A stretch of 64,000 nucleotides of DNA from Caldilineaceae bacterium. Lineage in GTDB: Bacteria; Chloroflexota; Anaerolineae; Caldilineales; Caldilineaceae. Location: NCBI GenBank assembly GCA_018003515.1, contig JAGNDO010000021.1:1-64000 (forward strand). Reading direction: 5' to 3'. Each line of letters begins with the position of its first letter. Within the stretch, counting starts at the first letter, position 1. The notes beneath the pieces are model-generated. The model did no database searches and had not been told where the DNA came from. It saw only the letters and a list, made by a program, of their open reading frames with translations. Made by a program: the position numbers and the translations under genes. Of this stretch, positions 7,705 through 17,038 are shown piece by piece.

Positions 7705-8754
7705 ATGTTGAAAAAAATCGGTCTTTTGCTTGTGATTCTGGCTCTGATGTTGTCGGCCTGCGCGGCCCCGGCGGCTCCCGCCGCTGCCCCCGCAGCCGCC
7801 CCCGCCGCGGACAGCAGTGAAGCCGCCCCAGCAGCCCCAGCAGCCCCCTTCAAAGTCGCCCTCATCATGCCCAGCACCATCACGGACCTGTCGTGGAGCC
7901 AATCCATGTATGACGGACTGGTGGCTGTTCAAGCCGAAATGGGCGGCGAAAGCGCCATGCAGATTGCCTATTCCGAGAACATGTTCCAGGTCACCGACGC
8001 GGCCGCGGCTATGCGAGACTATGCCTCCGAAGGGTTCAACCTGGTCATCGCCCACGGTGCCCAATACGGCAACTCCTTGTTCGATGTGGCCGTTGACTTC
8101 CCGGAAACCAGCTTTGCCTGGGGCACGACCACCGACACTGGCGCGGAGAAGGGGTTGAAGAATATCTTCGCTTATGAGCCCGAAGCCCATGAGGGCGGCT
8201 ATGTCAATGGTGTCGTCGCGGCCATGCTCTCCAAATCCAATATCATCGGCGTCGTCGGCCCGGTGGAAGCTGGAGACGCCAAACTGTACATTGACGGCTT
8301 CAAGCAGGGCGTCCTGGCCACCAAACCAGATGCCAAGGTCAATATCAGCTATACCGGCTCCTTTGGCGACACCGCCCTGGCTGCCGAGGCCGCCAACGTG
8401 CATATCCAGGCTGGGGCCGATGTGCTGACCGGTTCCGCCCAGCAGGTTGTGGGGGCCATCGGCGTGGCCAAGGACAACAACATTCCGTGGCTGGGCACCC
8501 AGGCCGACCAGAGCAGTTTGGCCCCGGATATGGTGGTGATGAACCAGATCTACGACTGGACGGGCACGATCAAAGACATGATCGCCAAGCACAATGCCGG
8601 CACTATGGGTGAGACGGTCTACACCCTCACCCTGGCCAACGGTGGACAGAAGGAAGTCTTCAACCCCCAGTTCACCGTCTCCGATGAGATCAAAGCCGCC
8701 GCTGACGCCGCGGTCAAGGGTATCATAGACGGCAGTATCGTTCCCATGCCATAG
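7705..8754 (+). CDS. BMP-family (basic membrane protein) substrate-binding lipoprotein
   Basis: A 349-residue lipoprotein. Signal peptide MLKKIGLLLVILALMLSAC ends in a lipobox (LSAC) and is followed by an Ala/Pro-rich linker of about 25 residues. The mature part begins with KVALIMPSTITDLSWSQSMY, then YASEGFNLVIAHGAQYG, FAWGTTTDTG and NIIGVVGPVEAGDAKLYIDG, which is the PnrA/BMP fold that binds nucleosides in characterised members. Start ATG 7705 is preceded by a strong 'aaggagat' (7693-7700); in-frame upstream codons are word-repeat DNA. It is the binding protein of system 2 and would sit on the outer face of the membrane. Confidence 0.95.
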   Translation: MLKKIGLLLVILALMLSACAAPAAPAAAPAAAPAADSSEAAPAAPAAPFKVALIMPSTITDLSWSQSMYDGLVAVQAEMGGESAMQIAYSENMFQVTDAAAAMRDYASEGFNLVIAHGAQYGNSLFDVAVDFPETSFAWGTTTDTGAEKGLKNIFAYEPEAHEGGYVNGVVAAMLSKSNIIGVVGPVEAGDAKLYIDGFKQGVLATKPDAKVNISYTGSFGDTALAAEAANVHIQAGADVLTGSAQQVVGAIGVAKDNNIPWLGTQADQSSLAPDMVVMNQIYDWTGTIKDMIAKHNAGTMGETVYTLTLANGGQKEVFNPQFTVSDEIKAAADAAVKGIIDGSIVPMP

Positions 8755-8757
8755 TTT

Positions 8758-8843
8758 TAGACAAGGAGAAGATGAGACAAGGAGAGATATCCCCATCTCC
8801 TTGTCTCCCCATCTCCTTGTCTCCTCTTCTCCACTTCTCCCTG
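8758..8843. repeat. Word-repeat inverted tract (caaggaga/tctccttg type)
   Basis: After the lipoprotein stop codon, agacaaggagaagatgagac and following bases are answered by two to three copies of 'atctccttgtctcc' up to the start region of the ATPase gene. The arms pair imperfectly around 'atatcccc'. In-frame TTG at 8801 of the next gene falls inside this tract. Confidence 0.7.
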
Positions 8844-8860
8844 TCTCCGAAAGATCTGCC

Positions 8861-10423
8861 ATGACCGCCACAACCGCCACCCCAAACCGAATCCTGCCCA
8901 CGGGCAAGCCGGTGATCGGCCGCCTTGAGATGCAGGGCATTGTCAAGCGCTTTCCTGGCGTGCTGGCCTGTGATCAGGTGGATTTTGATGTGGCTTCCGG
9001 CGAGGTGCATGCCTTGCTGGGCGAGAACGGCGCGGGCAAGTCCACGTTGATGAAGATCCTCTACGGCCTCTACCATGCGGACGAGGGGACGATCACGTTG
9101 GATGGGGTGCCGGTGGCCATGCAGTCGCCCACCACGGCCATCGACCACGGCATCGGCATGATCCATCAGCACTTTATGCTGGTGGACACCCTCACCGTGA
9201 CCGAGAATGTGGCTTTGGGGCTGCCATCCAGTCGAGGCCCCCTGTTGGATCTAGACCGAGTGGCCGCTCGTATCCGCGAGCTGTCCGCCACGTATGGTCT
9301 CAAAATCGACCCCAACGCCCCGGTGTGGACCCTGGCTGTGGGCCAACGGCAGCGGGTGGAGATCATGAAAGCCCTCTATCGGGGGGCGGCCCTGTTGATT
9401 TTGGACGAACCGACCGCGGTACTCACCCCGCAGGAGGTGGACGACCTCTTTGTCACCCTGCGCCAGATGGCCAAGGACGGCCACAGCCTGATCTTCATCA
9501 GCCACAAACTGCACGAAGTCTTGGACATCAGCGACCGGGTGACGGTATTGCGCAACGGCAAGCTGATCGGTACCGTTCCGGCCAAGGGCATGACCCGTCC
9601 CCAACTGGCCCGCATGATGGTGGGCCGGGAGGTGATTTTGGAGCGCAACCGGCCCCCCGTGCCTGTGGGCGAGGTGCTTTTGTCCCTGCAAGGGGTCAGC
9701 GCCCTGGGGGTCACGGGCCACACCGCGCTGAACAATGCCAGTTTGGAAGTGCGGGGCGGCGAGATTTTGGGGGTGGCCGGGGTCAGCGGCAACGGACAGC
9801 GGGCGTTGTGCGAAGTCGTGGCCGGGCTGCGACCGGTCACCGGCGGGGTGGTGCGGGTGGGCGGGCACGAGGTCACCGGATGGTCGCCGGGCAAACGCAC
9901 GGAGGCCGGGCTGGCCTACATCCCGGAAGAGCGTATGCACGACGGGGCGATCAAGGAATTTAGCGTGGCCGAGAACATCATCCTGCAAGAGCATACCAAG
10001 GTTCCCTTTAGTCGGTCCACTTTTCTCAATTTCAAGGCCATCGCCCAACGCAGCCAGGAATTGGTGGCCAGCTTCCGGGTCAAGACGCCCTCCATCGACA
10101 CGCCGATCAAGAGCCTGTCTGGGGGCAACATCCAGAAGGTGATCCTGGCCCGGGAATTGGTGCGCAACCCCAAGGTGTTGATTGCGGCCCAACCCACCCG
10201 GGGCGTGGACATTGGGGCCACGGAGTATATTCACCAGCGCCTGTTGAACCAACGGGCCAGCGGCACGGCCACCCTGCTCATCTCCGAAGACCTGGACGAA
10301 GTCCTGGCCCTCTCCGACCGCATCGCCGTGCTCTACGAGGGCCGGATCATGGGCATTGTGGACCGGGACGCCACCAACGCCGAGGAGTTGGGGCTGATGA
10401 TGGCCGGCGTTTTACCTGATTGA
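8861..10423 (+). CDS. Double-domain ABC ATPase of BMP/nucleoside importer (system 2)
   Basis: A 520-residue fused ATPase. The first domain has Walker [13 protein letters not shown], a Q-loop region [20 protein letters not shown], a signature-like [15 protein letters not shown] and Walker [12 protein letters not shown]. The second domain has a degenerate Walker A ([12 protein letters not shown]), the signature [16 protein letters not shown] and [13 protein letters not shown] in place of the usual Walker B Glu, as is normal for sugar/nucleoside importers where one site is weak. Start ATG 8861; a TTG at 8801 would add 20 residues of repeat-encoded peptide. It ends the second importer operon and is followed by an intrinsic terminator. 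Confidence 0.94.
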   Translation: MTATTATPNRILPTGKPVIGRLEMQGIVKRFPGVLACDQVDFDVASGEVHALLGENGAGKSTLMKILYGLYHADEGTITLDGVPVAMQSPTTAIDHGIGMIHQHFMLVDTLTVTENVALGLPSSRGPLLDLDRVAARIRELSATYGLKIDPNAPVWTLAVGQRQRVEIMKALYRGAALLILDEPTAVLTPQEVDDLFVTLRQMAKDGHSLIFISHKLHEVLDISDRVTVLRNGKLIGTVPAKGMTRPQLARMMVGREVILERNRPPVPVGEVLLSLQGVSALGVTGHTALNNASLEVRGGEILGVAGVSGNGQRALCEVVAGLRPVTGGVVRVGGHEVTGWSPGKRTEAGLAYIPEERMHDGAIKEFSVAENIILQEHTKVPFSRSTFLNFKAIAQRSQELVASFRVKTPSIDTPIKSLSGGNIQKVILARELVRNPKVLIAAQPTRGVDIGATEYIHQRLLNQRASGTATLLISEDLDEVLALSDRIAVLYEGRIMGIVDRDATNAEELGLMMAGVLPD

Positions 10424-10455
10424 CATCGGTCTGCCCTGTGATACCGTATGTCTAT

Positions 10456-10497
10456 CCGCCCACCGCTTGGTTCATGCCTGGACGGTGGGCGGTTTTT
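10456..10497 (+). terminator. Rho-independent terminator of importer operon 2
   Basis: ccgcccaccg (10456-10465) pairs perfectly with cggtgggcgg (10483-10492) and is followed by TTTTT. It is one of the few hairpins in the window with a T-run directly after the stem. Confidence 0.85.
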
Positions 10498-10632
10498 GTT
10501 CGATCCTCTACCGCTGGTTCCCAGGCACGTGACCATCCTCTGCGCTGTCGTTGCTGTTTTGTTGTTGAATGCTTGCGTCTCCATCCTGTTTTGAAGACAA
10601 CTTATCCACTACATTCCCTGAAAGGAGACCAC

Positions 10633-11445
10633 ATGACCCGCACCAAGCGCATTCTCTCCCTGATCAGCATGACCGTGATGGCTCTGGCTATTCTGATCGC
10701 CGTAGGTCCGGCCAGCCATGCTCGGGCCGCTGACTGTTTCAACCCCTACGCCGTGGGGCCGACAGAATCGTGGCACAGCATCGCCAACGTGTGCGGCATC
10801 CCCTTCCAGGCCCTGCGGGACGCCAATCCGTCCCACATCCGCAAGGGGGACATCCTCTTCACCGGCGAACTGTTGACCCTGCCCGAACGGGATCCAAAGC
10901 CGGAAGCAGGCCCCGGCACCTACTCGGTGAAACCGGGCGACTCCTGGTATCGCATTGCCCAGGACCACGGCCTCACCTTCCGGGACGTGCGGGCCTTCAA
11001 CCCGCACCTGTGGCTGAAACGCCACGAGATCATCCGCCCGGGGGACCAGATGATGCTGCCCCTGCTGATGCCGGCGGCAGCGGAGACCGTCATCATCACC
11101 GATACAGCCGAGACGCCAGCTGAGACGCCTGTGGCAGAACCTGCCCCAGCCATTACACTCGACGCCAGCGGCTGTCCCACGACTCTGGACTTCGGCCCGG
11201 CCTATTCCGCGGGCGGGCTGCTGAAGGTTGTCAGCGCCGCGCCTCTCGATCTGTACGCTGCCCAAGGTGACCGTTCCCAGGTGGCGGGACAGGTTGCGCC
11301 GGGCGTCATCCTCAAGGTGCTGACGGACGCCTCCTGCATTGACGGCTGGCTGTGGTGGCAGGTGACCGACGAAGCCCAGGCCCTGACCGGCTGGGCAGGC
11401 GTAGAGGTCACCGCCGTGCCCGTGCTGGACGCAGTCACAGAGTAG
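10633..11445 (+). CDS. Secreted LysM-domain protein
   Basis: A 270-residue exported protein. A signal peptide (residues 1-34, ending SHARAAD) precedes two LysM-type repeats: YAVGPTESWHSIANVCGIPF and YSVKPGDSWYRIAQDHGLTF, each followed by an Asn-rich helix segment and a leucine-rich end. A linker with several 'ETP' units follows, then a C-terminal region (LLKVVSAAPLDLYAAQGDRS...LKVLTDASCIDGWLWWQV) that looks like a bacterial SH3 domain. It probably binds peptidoglycan or another glycan at the cell surface. Start ATG 10633 has 'aaaggag' 6 nt upstream. Confidence 0.85.
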   Translation: MTRTKRILSLISMTVMALAILIAVGPASHARAADCFNPYAVGPTESWHSIANVCGIPFQALRDANPSHIRKGDILFTGELLTLPERDPKPEAGPGTYSVKPGDSWYRIAQDHGLTFRDVRAFNPHLWLKRHEIIRPGDQMMLPLLMPAAAETVIITDTAETPAETPVAEPAPAITLDASGCPTTLDFGPAYSAGGLLKVVSAAPLDLYAAQGDRSQVAGQVAPGVILKVLTDASCIDGWLWWQVTDEAQALTGWAGVEVTAVPVLDAVTE

Positions 11446-11474
11446 GGGCCGATCTCCGGCCAAGTTTGAGCACA

Positions 11475-11518
11475 AAATAGCAGTCAGGGCAGGGTAAACC
11501 CTGCCCCGACTGCTATTT
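11475..11518. terminator. Hairpin after LysM gene (first of two)
   Basis: aaatagcagtcagggcaggg (from 11475) pairs with ccctgccccgactgctattt (to 11518) across a 2-4 nt loop, with one mismatch in 21 pairs. The flanking A and T runs make it a plausible bidirectional terminator. Confidence 0.7.
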
Positions 11519-11528
11519 CTGATCACCA

Positions 11529-11561
11529 AGACGCCGGGCTTTTGATGAAAGTCCGGCGTCT
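11529..11561. terminator. Second hairpin after LysM gene
   Basis: agacgccgg (11529-11537) pairs perfectly with ccggcgtct (11553-11561) across a 15-nt loop. It follows the previous hairpin by 10 nt; only a weak T-rich stretch follows. Confidence 0.5.
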
Positions 11562-11593
11562 GTTATTGCATTCTATTCTTGAAAAAACCTGAA

Positions 11594-11623
11594 TTGACAG
11601 GGCATCTTGGTTGCAAGTTATCT
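11594..11623 (+). promoter_or_regulatory. Putative promoter of methyltransferase gene
   Basis: TTGACA (11594-11599), 18-nt spacer, TTATCT (11618-11623). The -35 is consensus, the -10 is moderate. It would give a leader of about 100 nt before ATG 11734. I saw no hairpin or repeat array in that leader. Confidence 0.45.
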
Positions 11624-11733
11624 TCACCTGAGACACAATAGAGAAATGACCTATTCGACTTGGTAGCACAAACCCGATCTTCGCATTTCGCCCATAACCG
11701 CCCAAACCATCTTCAAAGCGAGTAGATACCTCT

Positions 11734-14700
11734 ATGGCTGACTCAATCTCCACGACCAACGATCTGCAATTCACCGCCGCCGATATCGGACAACTGGAAA
11801 ACGCCGATCAGGTGGTCCATTTCTTCGCCCGCCTGCGCTACGATGTGAACGGCAGCCTGCCCGTGGACCACACCGCCCTGGGCTTGGATACGGTGGACCT
11901 GCGCCAGCAGATCCACGCCATCCGCCGGGTGGGCGCGGACCCGGTGGATGGGGATGTGATCGTCTATCTGCTTGAAGCGCGCTCGGTGACCGTGGCACTG
12001 ACCCAGCAGATCGCCCGCTCCTTCCGGGAGCGGCCGGAAAGCGCGCTGCTGATATTGACCGAGGGGTATGAGAAACTGGACTTTGTGTTGGTGGAGCGGG
12101 AATTGGCCCAAAGCAAACGCATGGGCAGCAGCCTGCGCCAGGTGATCCGGCCCCGCAGTCTGACGGTGAACCGGCGTAATCCCGGCCGGGTGGACCTGCG
12201 GGTGCTGCAACGCTTCACCTTCACCGAGGCCGACGGCGCGTACCAGTGGGAGAAGCTGCGTTCGGCCTTTACCCTGGCCGAGTGGAGCGAGGAATATTTC
12301 AACAACCGAGCCCTTTTCTCCGACTATTATCTGACCGCTCGCTTGACCGATGCCAAGATGACGCCGGAATGGGGCGAGGATGTGTCGCAGATTGGGCGGG
12401 AGGCCTTGCGCCATCTGGCTGATGCCCGCAGTCGCTATTCCGGCCAGCCCAAGGCCACTGTGAGCGCCAAGCTTTACGAGCCTCTCTTTACCAGCCTGGG
12501 CTTTCTAGCCGTTGCCCAGGCCGCCAACCCCGATGCCTTGGATCAGCCGGACTATCTGCTCTATGCCCCGGATGACCCCGCCACCCCCATCGCCGCGGCG
12601 CTGACCACGGTATGGAACCGCAATCTGGACGACATGGACGAGAGCCGGGATGCCGAGACGCCCGACGCCATCCCCGGCGCGCTGGTGGTAAACGTGCTGG
12701 CGGCCACGCCGGCCAAATGGGTAATCGTCACCAACGGCAAGCTGTGGCGGCTCTATTCCACCACGGCCAGCAACAAGGCCACCAACTACTACGAGATCGA
12801 CCTGGAAGAGGCGGTGAACGCGCCGGACCAGATCACCGCCCTCAAATACTGGTGGCTCTTCTTTCGCCGCCCGGCCTTTCAGGGCTTTTTGGACGATCTG
12901 CTGCAGAAGTCTGCGGACTACGCCAAGGAACTGGGCGACCGGCTGAAGGAGCGGGTCTTCACCCACATCTTCCCCCACTTCGCCGCCGGGTTTATTGCGG
13001 ACATGCGCCAGAGACCGGGTTTTTCTGAAAAACCGGGTCTCTCTGACCAGGACTTGGAGAAGGTCTTCGCCGCCACCATGACCTTCCTCTACCGGCTGAT
13101 CTTTATCCTCTATGCCGAAAGTCTGGAGTTGCTGCCGGTCTACGAGAGCCGAGGCTATGGGGAAGCCAGTCTTTATCGGCTGAAGAAACGGCTGGCACAG
13201 ATCGCCGGCACGGTGGAAGATATTGCGCCCAAGAAGCTGCCCCAACAGTATGCCACTGACACCACTGAAATTTATGCCGAGCTGACCAAACTCTTCCAGG
13301 CCATTGCCGACGGGGAAGGGAAGCTGAACCTGCCCAAATACAACGGCGGCCTCTTCAGCGCGGAGAAGCCCGAAGGGCGCTTTCTGGCTGAACATGCCAT
13401 CCCCGATCGATTTTTGGCCCTGGGACTGGACCGCCTGTGCCGGGATGTGGACGCCAAGACCCTGGCCCTGGCGTTCATCGACTTCAAGTCCCTGGGCGTG
13501 CGCCAACTGGGGTCCATCTACGAAGGGTTGTTGGAGTTCCGGGTACGCATAGCCTCTGAAAAGCTGGCTGTGGTCAAGGAAAAGGGCAAGGAGGTCTATC
13601 TGCCCGCGGGCAAGCTGGGGAGCAAGCGGGCGGTGACCACCCTGGAACCGGGGGAGGTCTATTTGGAGAACGACAAGCGGGAGCGCAAGGCCACCGGCTC
13701 CTATTACACCCCGGACTACATCGTTAAATACATTGTGGCGCACACGGTGGGGCCGGTGTTGGACCGCAAATTTGAGGCCCTGGCCCCCCGGTTGCGGGAG
13801 GCCCAGAAGCTCTTCCGCCAGCACAAGGCCACGGTGGCCGCCCGGGGCAACGACCAGCCCGCCGAGCTTTTCTGGCAGCGGGAGAGCATGAAACTTTTGG
13901 CTGACAACTGCCTGGACATCAAGGTGCTGGACCCGGCCATGGGCAGCGGCCACTTTTTGGTGGAGGCCGTGGACTTTATCAGCGACCGGTTGATCAACTT
14001 CCTCAACGGCTGGAGCGAGAATCCGGTGTGGGCCTTGCTGGAGCGTACCCGCCAGGACATTCTGGCCGACATGGAGCGCCAGGGGGTGAGCATCGATAAA
14101 GAGCGGCTGACCCGTGTGGCCCTGCTCAAACGCAGCGTGCTCAAGCGCTGCATCTATGGGGTGGATCTGAACGGTATGGCCGTGGAACTGGCCAAGGTCA
14201 GCCTGTGGCTGGACGCCTTTACCCTGGGCGCGCCCCTCAGCTTTTTGGACCACCACCTGAAGTGGGGCAATTCGTTGATTGGGGCGCGTATTGGCGAAGT
14301 GCGCACTGCCCTGGAGTCCAAGGCCGTCAAGCAGTTGGGTCTCTTCAGCCAGAGCAAGTTTGCCGGGGTGATGCTGGCCACGGACCTGATGCGCCGGGTG
14401 AGCTATTTGAGCGACAACACCACGGAGCAGTTGGAGGCCAGCCGCACGGCCTATCGCAGCGCGGCCGACCACCTGGCCCCCTACAAACGGGTGTTGGATG
14501 TCTATACCAGCCGCTGGTTTGGCAACGAGCCGAGCAAAAAGGGCACGGACGACGCCCTGGAATTCCTGCAGCGGGCGGATGTGGAGGCCTGGCTGACCGA
14601 CCCGGAGAAGGGAAATTGCCCCCCCGCGGACTACATGGACTCGCCCAAGATCGCCGAGACCGCCCAGCGGGCCGCGGCGGAGAAACGCTTCTTCCACTGG

Positions 14701-16977
14701 GAATTGGAGTTCCCCGAGGTCTTCTTTGCCCCCAGCCAACCCGGCGGCCAGGATGTGCAGTTGCGGGAGGACGGGGGGTTTGACGCGGTGGTGGGGAATC
14801 CGCCGTATGTTAGTTTCGGATTAGGTCGCGTGGCAAAACTCGATTCAACTGATGAAAATTACCTCCGTGAGAGTTACGAGAGTGCCGAATATAAGGTAAG
14901 CGTGTATGGACTCTTTATTGAAGGTGCTCTTCGCAGAACGAAATATGAAGGTACATCCGGCCTCATTCTCCCCGATAGTTATCTTACCGGAATGTACTTT
15001 GCACAGTTGCGTCAATTGCTTTTGGACCATACCATTATTCAAGAGATAGTATTATTCAAAATTGACTTCTGGGAAGGTGGTGTTGTTGGTCTGCCAACAA
15101 TTTTGATATTCTCCCCGACTTTGCAAGTGGAACACGCAAACGACAATCTTGTTCATATTGCATCTTTAGAAAGACCCAAGGATTTGCTCTTCCAGCAGAA
15201 TACGCTTGCTTATTCCCAACAAAAATTTGCAAAAAACAAACGTGCCAGGTTTATTCTTCATGTTCACGAGGAAACAGCAGAAATATATGATAATCTCAGT
15301 GAACAAAGCCTGTACCTAAGAGATATCGTCAGTCTACATCACGGTATCAGGTCAAAGGTTGGGCGCGACCGTATTATTTCGCCAGAAAGAAAGAGAGACA
15401 GTTGGAAGCCTGGCATTATATCAAGTAATGAGGTGCATCGCTATCTGCTCGATCCCGAGACGAATTACATTCTAGTAGATCCCGAACTTCTATTCTCCGG
15501 CGGGTGGGATGCGACAGAAATTGAAAACCCTAAGCTACTGATCAGACGTACTGGAGACAACATCATAGCTACTGTGGATTATCAAGGGTTCTATCATACA
15601 AATGCCCTCATATATGGAACTCCCACGAATAATACTATTGAGTTAAGATATCTTCTGACAGTCCTGAACTCACGCCTCATTGATTGGTATTATCGAACTA
15701 TTTCAATGAAATCTGGGCGTGTTTTTCCTCAAGTTGAAATTGACACGATTAATACGTTGCCTATAGCACCCATCAACTTCACCACCCCCGCCGCCCAGCG
15801 CGAACAACTGATGCGGGCCGCCATCGGAACGTATGACCTGGACGACATCGCCGGGGTGGTGCAACGGGTGCTGGCTGCGCTGGCTGTCGGCCAATCGGAT
15901 GTAGTCCACGACCTGCTGGCCTTTCTGGCCGAGCAGATGATCGACCTCAACAAGCAGAAGCAGGCCGAGGTCAAGCGCTTTCTGGGCTGGCTGGAAACCC
16001 GCCTGGTCATCCGGCCCCACAAGGGCACGGGCGGCATCGACTCGTTGCCCGGCAAGACCATCATTCAGGGCTACCTGGGGGACTATCAGAAAGGCGAGGC
16101 GGAGACGGCCTGGGCCGATTTCTACTACCGGTTGCACGAAAACCGCCGCCGCTTTGGGGTGCAATTGGACACGGTCAAAGGGGAGATCCAGACCGAGTAC
16201 GAAACCTCCCTGGCCGTGCTCCTGCCCATCAAACAGCAACTGGCCCACACGGACAATCTGATCGACCAGATCGTCTACAAACTCTACGGCCTCACCGACG
16301 CCGAGATCGACCTGATCGAGCGCCCGGCCTACGATCAAGCCCTGGCCGACGCCAAGGCCAAAGTGGTCGCCGATAAAACCCTGCAAGCCGACCCGGACGC
16401 GGCCGCGGACGCCATGGCCGACATCATCCTGCCCGCGGCCCGGCGCATCCAAAATCAAGTTTCGTTCGCCGAAGAGCGAGCCCAACTGGACGCAGACCTG
16501 CCCGGCTGGCAGCTCTTCCCAGAAGAGGTATCCACCTTCCTCCTCAGCGGCGAATACGATCTGCACACCCGGCCCGACGGTCTGGACTTCTCCTCTGCCG
16601 TCGTCTCCTTCTCCAAAGCCGTGGAGCGCATGCTCTATCACCGCCTCTTCATCCCCTGGCGGGACGAGGCCGGGGCTATGGCATCCGACGCCCACAACAA
16701 ATTCCTGCAAGAATTCCTGCGCAAGGAGCGAGAGTTGACCTTGGGCAGTCTGGCCATCATCTTGCAGAGCGGCAAAGAGACGGTCCTGCGCGCCTATATC
16801 CAACAGCGCTATCCCCATGCCCCCGCCGCCTTCTTTGGCCCGGACGGGGTGGCGGCCCGCCTCAACGACAGCGCCAGCGTCGATCTGCGCAACGCCGCCG
16901 CCCACGACGAACTCCTGGGCCGGGACGCGGCCCGGTCGGCCCGAAGTTGGGCGATCTCCATTTTGCGCTATTTGTGA
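11734..16977 (+). CDS. Large Eco57I-type adenine-specific DNA methyltransferase (type IIG-like / single-chain RM)
   Basis: A 1747-residue protein. N-terminal residues 1-640 are conserved-looking but carry no motif I can name with confidence. The AdoMet motif I LDPAMGSGHFLVEAVDFI lies near 732, LKWGNSLIGARIGE near 846 and the catalytic motif IV VGNPPY near 1020-1025, marking a gamma-class N6-adenine methyltransferase. Residues about 1026-1345 form the probable target-recognition region; its DNA (14808-15775) is clearly AT-richer than the rest. A helical region follows, and the extreme C-terminus has LRNAAAHDE (R1719, H1724), the Rx4H pattern of HEPN domains. An in-frame 33-bp palindrome lies at 13010-13042. 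With the PLD-helicase at 18477 it probably forms a defence system; it could also act alone as a type IIG enzyme, but I see no clear PD-(D/E)xK motif. Confidence 0.88.
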   Translation: MADSISTTNDLQFTAADIGQLENADQVVHFFARLRYDVNGSLPVDHTALGLDTVDLRQQIHAIRRVGADPVDGDVIVYLLEARSVTVALTQQIARSFRERPESALLILTEGYEKLDFVLVERELAQSKRMGSSLRQVIRPRSLTVNRRNPGRVDLRVLQRFTFTEADGAYQWEKLRSAFTLAEWSEEYFNNRALFSDYYLTARLTDAKMTPEWGEDVSQIGREALRHLADARSRYSGQPKATVSAKLYEPLFTSLGFLAVAQAANPDALDQPDYLLYAPDDPATPIAAALTTVWNRNLDDMDESRDAETPDAIPGALVVNVLAATPAKWVIVTNGKLWRLYSTTASNKATNYYEIDLEEAVNAPDQITALKYWWLFFRRPAFQGFLDDLLQKSADYAKELGDRLKERVFTHIFPHFAAGFIADMRQRPGFSEKPGLSDQDLEKVFAATMTFLYRLIFILYAESLELLPVYESRGYGEASLYRLKKRLAQIAGTVEDIAPKKLPQQYATDTTEIYAELTKLFQAIADGEGKLNLPKYNGGLFSAEKPEGRFLAEHAIPDRFLALGLDRLCRDVDAKTLALAFIDFKSLGVRQLGSIYEGLLEFRVRIASEKLAVVKEKGKEVYLPAGKLGSKRAVTTLEPGEVYLENDKRERKATGSYYTPDYIVKYIVAHTVGPVLDRKFEALAPRLREAQKLFRQHKATVAARGNDQPAELFWQRESMKLLADNCLDIKVLDPAMGSGHFLVEAVDFISDRLINFLNGWSENPVWALLERTRQDILADMERQGVSIDKERLTRVALLKRSVLKRCIYGVDLNGMAVELAKVSLWLDAFTLGAPLSFLDHHLKWGNSLIGARIGEVRTALESKAVKQLGLFSQSKFAGVMLATDLMRRVSYLSDNTTEQLEASRTAYRSAADHLAPYKRVLDVYTSRWFGNEPSKKGTDDALEFLQRADVEAWLTDPEKGNCPPADYMDSPKIAETAQRAAAEKRFFHWELEFPEVFFAPSQPGGQDVQLREDGGFDAVVGNPPYVSFGLGRVAKLDSTDENYLRESYESAEYKVSVYGLFIEGALRRTKYEGTSGLILPDSYLTGMYFAQLRQLLLDHTIIQEIVLFKIDFWEGGVVGLPTILIFSPTLQVEHANDNLVHIASLERPKDLLFQQNTLAYSQQKFAKNKRARFILHVHEETAEIYDNLSEQSLYLRDIVSLHHGIRSKVGRDRIISPERKRDSWKPGIISSNEVHRYLLDPETNYILVDPELLFSGGWDATEIENPKLLIRRTGDNIIATVDYQGFYHTNALIYGTPTNNTIELRYLLTVLNSRLIDWYYRTISMKSGRVFPQVEIDTINTLPIAPINFTTPAAQREQLMRAAIGTYDLDDIAGVVQRVLAALAVGQSDVVHDLLAFLAEQMIDLNKQKQAEVKRFLGWLETRLVIRPHKGTGGIDSLPGKTIIQGYLGDYQKGEAETAWADFYYRLHENRRRFGVQLDTVKGEIQTEYETSLAVLLPIKQQLAHTDNLIDQIVYKLYGLTDAEIDLIERPAYDQALADAKAKVVADKTLQADPDAAADAMADIILPAARRIQNQVSFAEERAQLDADLPGWQLFPEEVSTFLLSGEYDLHTRPDGLDFSSAVVSFSKAVERMLYHRLFIPWRDEAGAMASDAHNKFLQEFLRKERELTLGSLAIILQSGKETVLRAYIQQRYPHAPAAFFGPDGVAARLNDSASVDLRNAAAHDELLGRDAARSARSWAISILRYL
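13010..13042. repeat. In-frame palindromic insert inside the methyltransferase gene
   Basis: agagaccgggttttt and aaaaaccgggtctct (15 nt each, perfect) flank 'ctg'. The 33-bp unit is exactly 11 codons and encodes RPGFSEKPGLS in the loop between two helices. The core resembles the 'gaaaccgggtttc'-type repeats that are dispersed in cyanobacterial and some Chloroflexota genomes. Confidence 0.75.
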
Positions 16978-17038
16978 GGAAGGGTAGGAATGGGAGGCGT
17001 TGACATGGTACGGTGAGTCATGCGGATAGAAACCGCAC

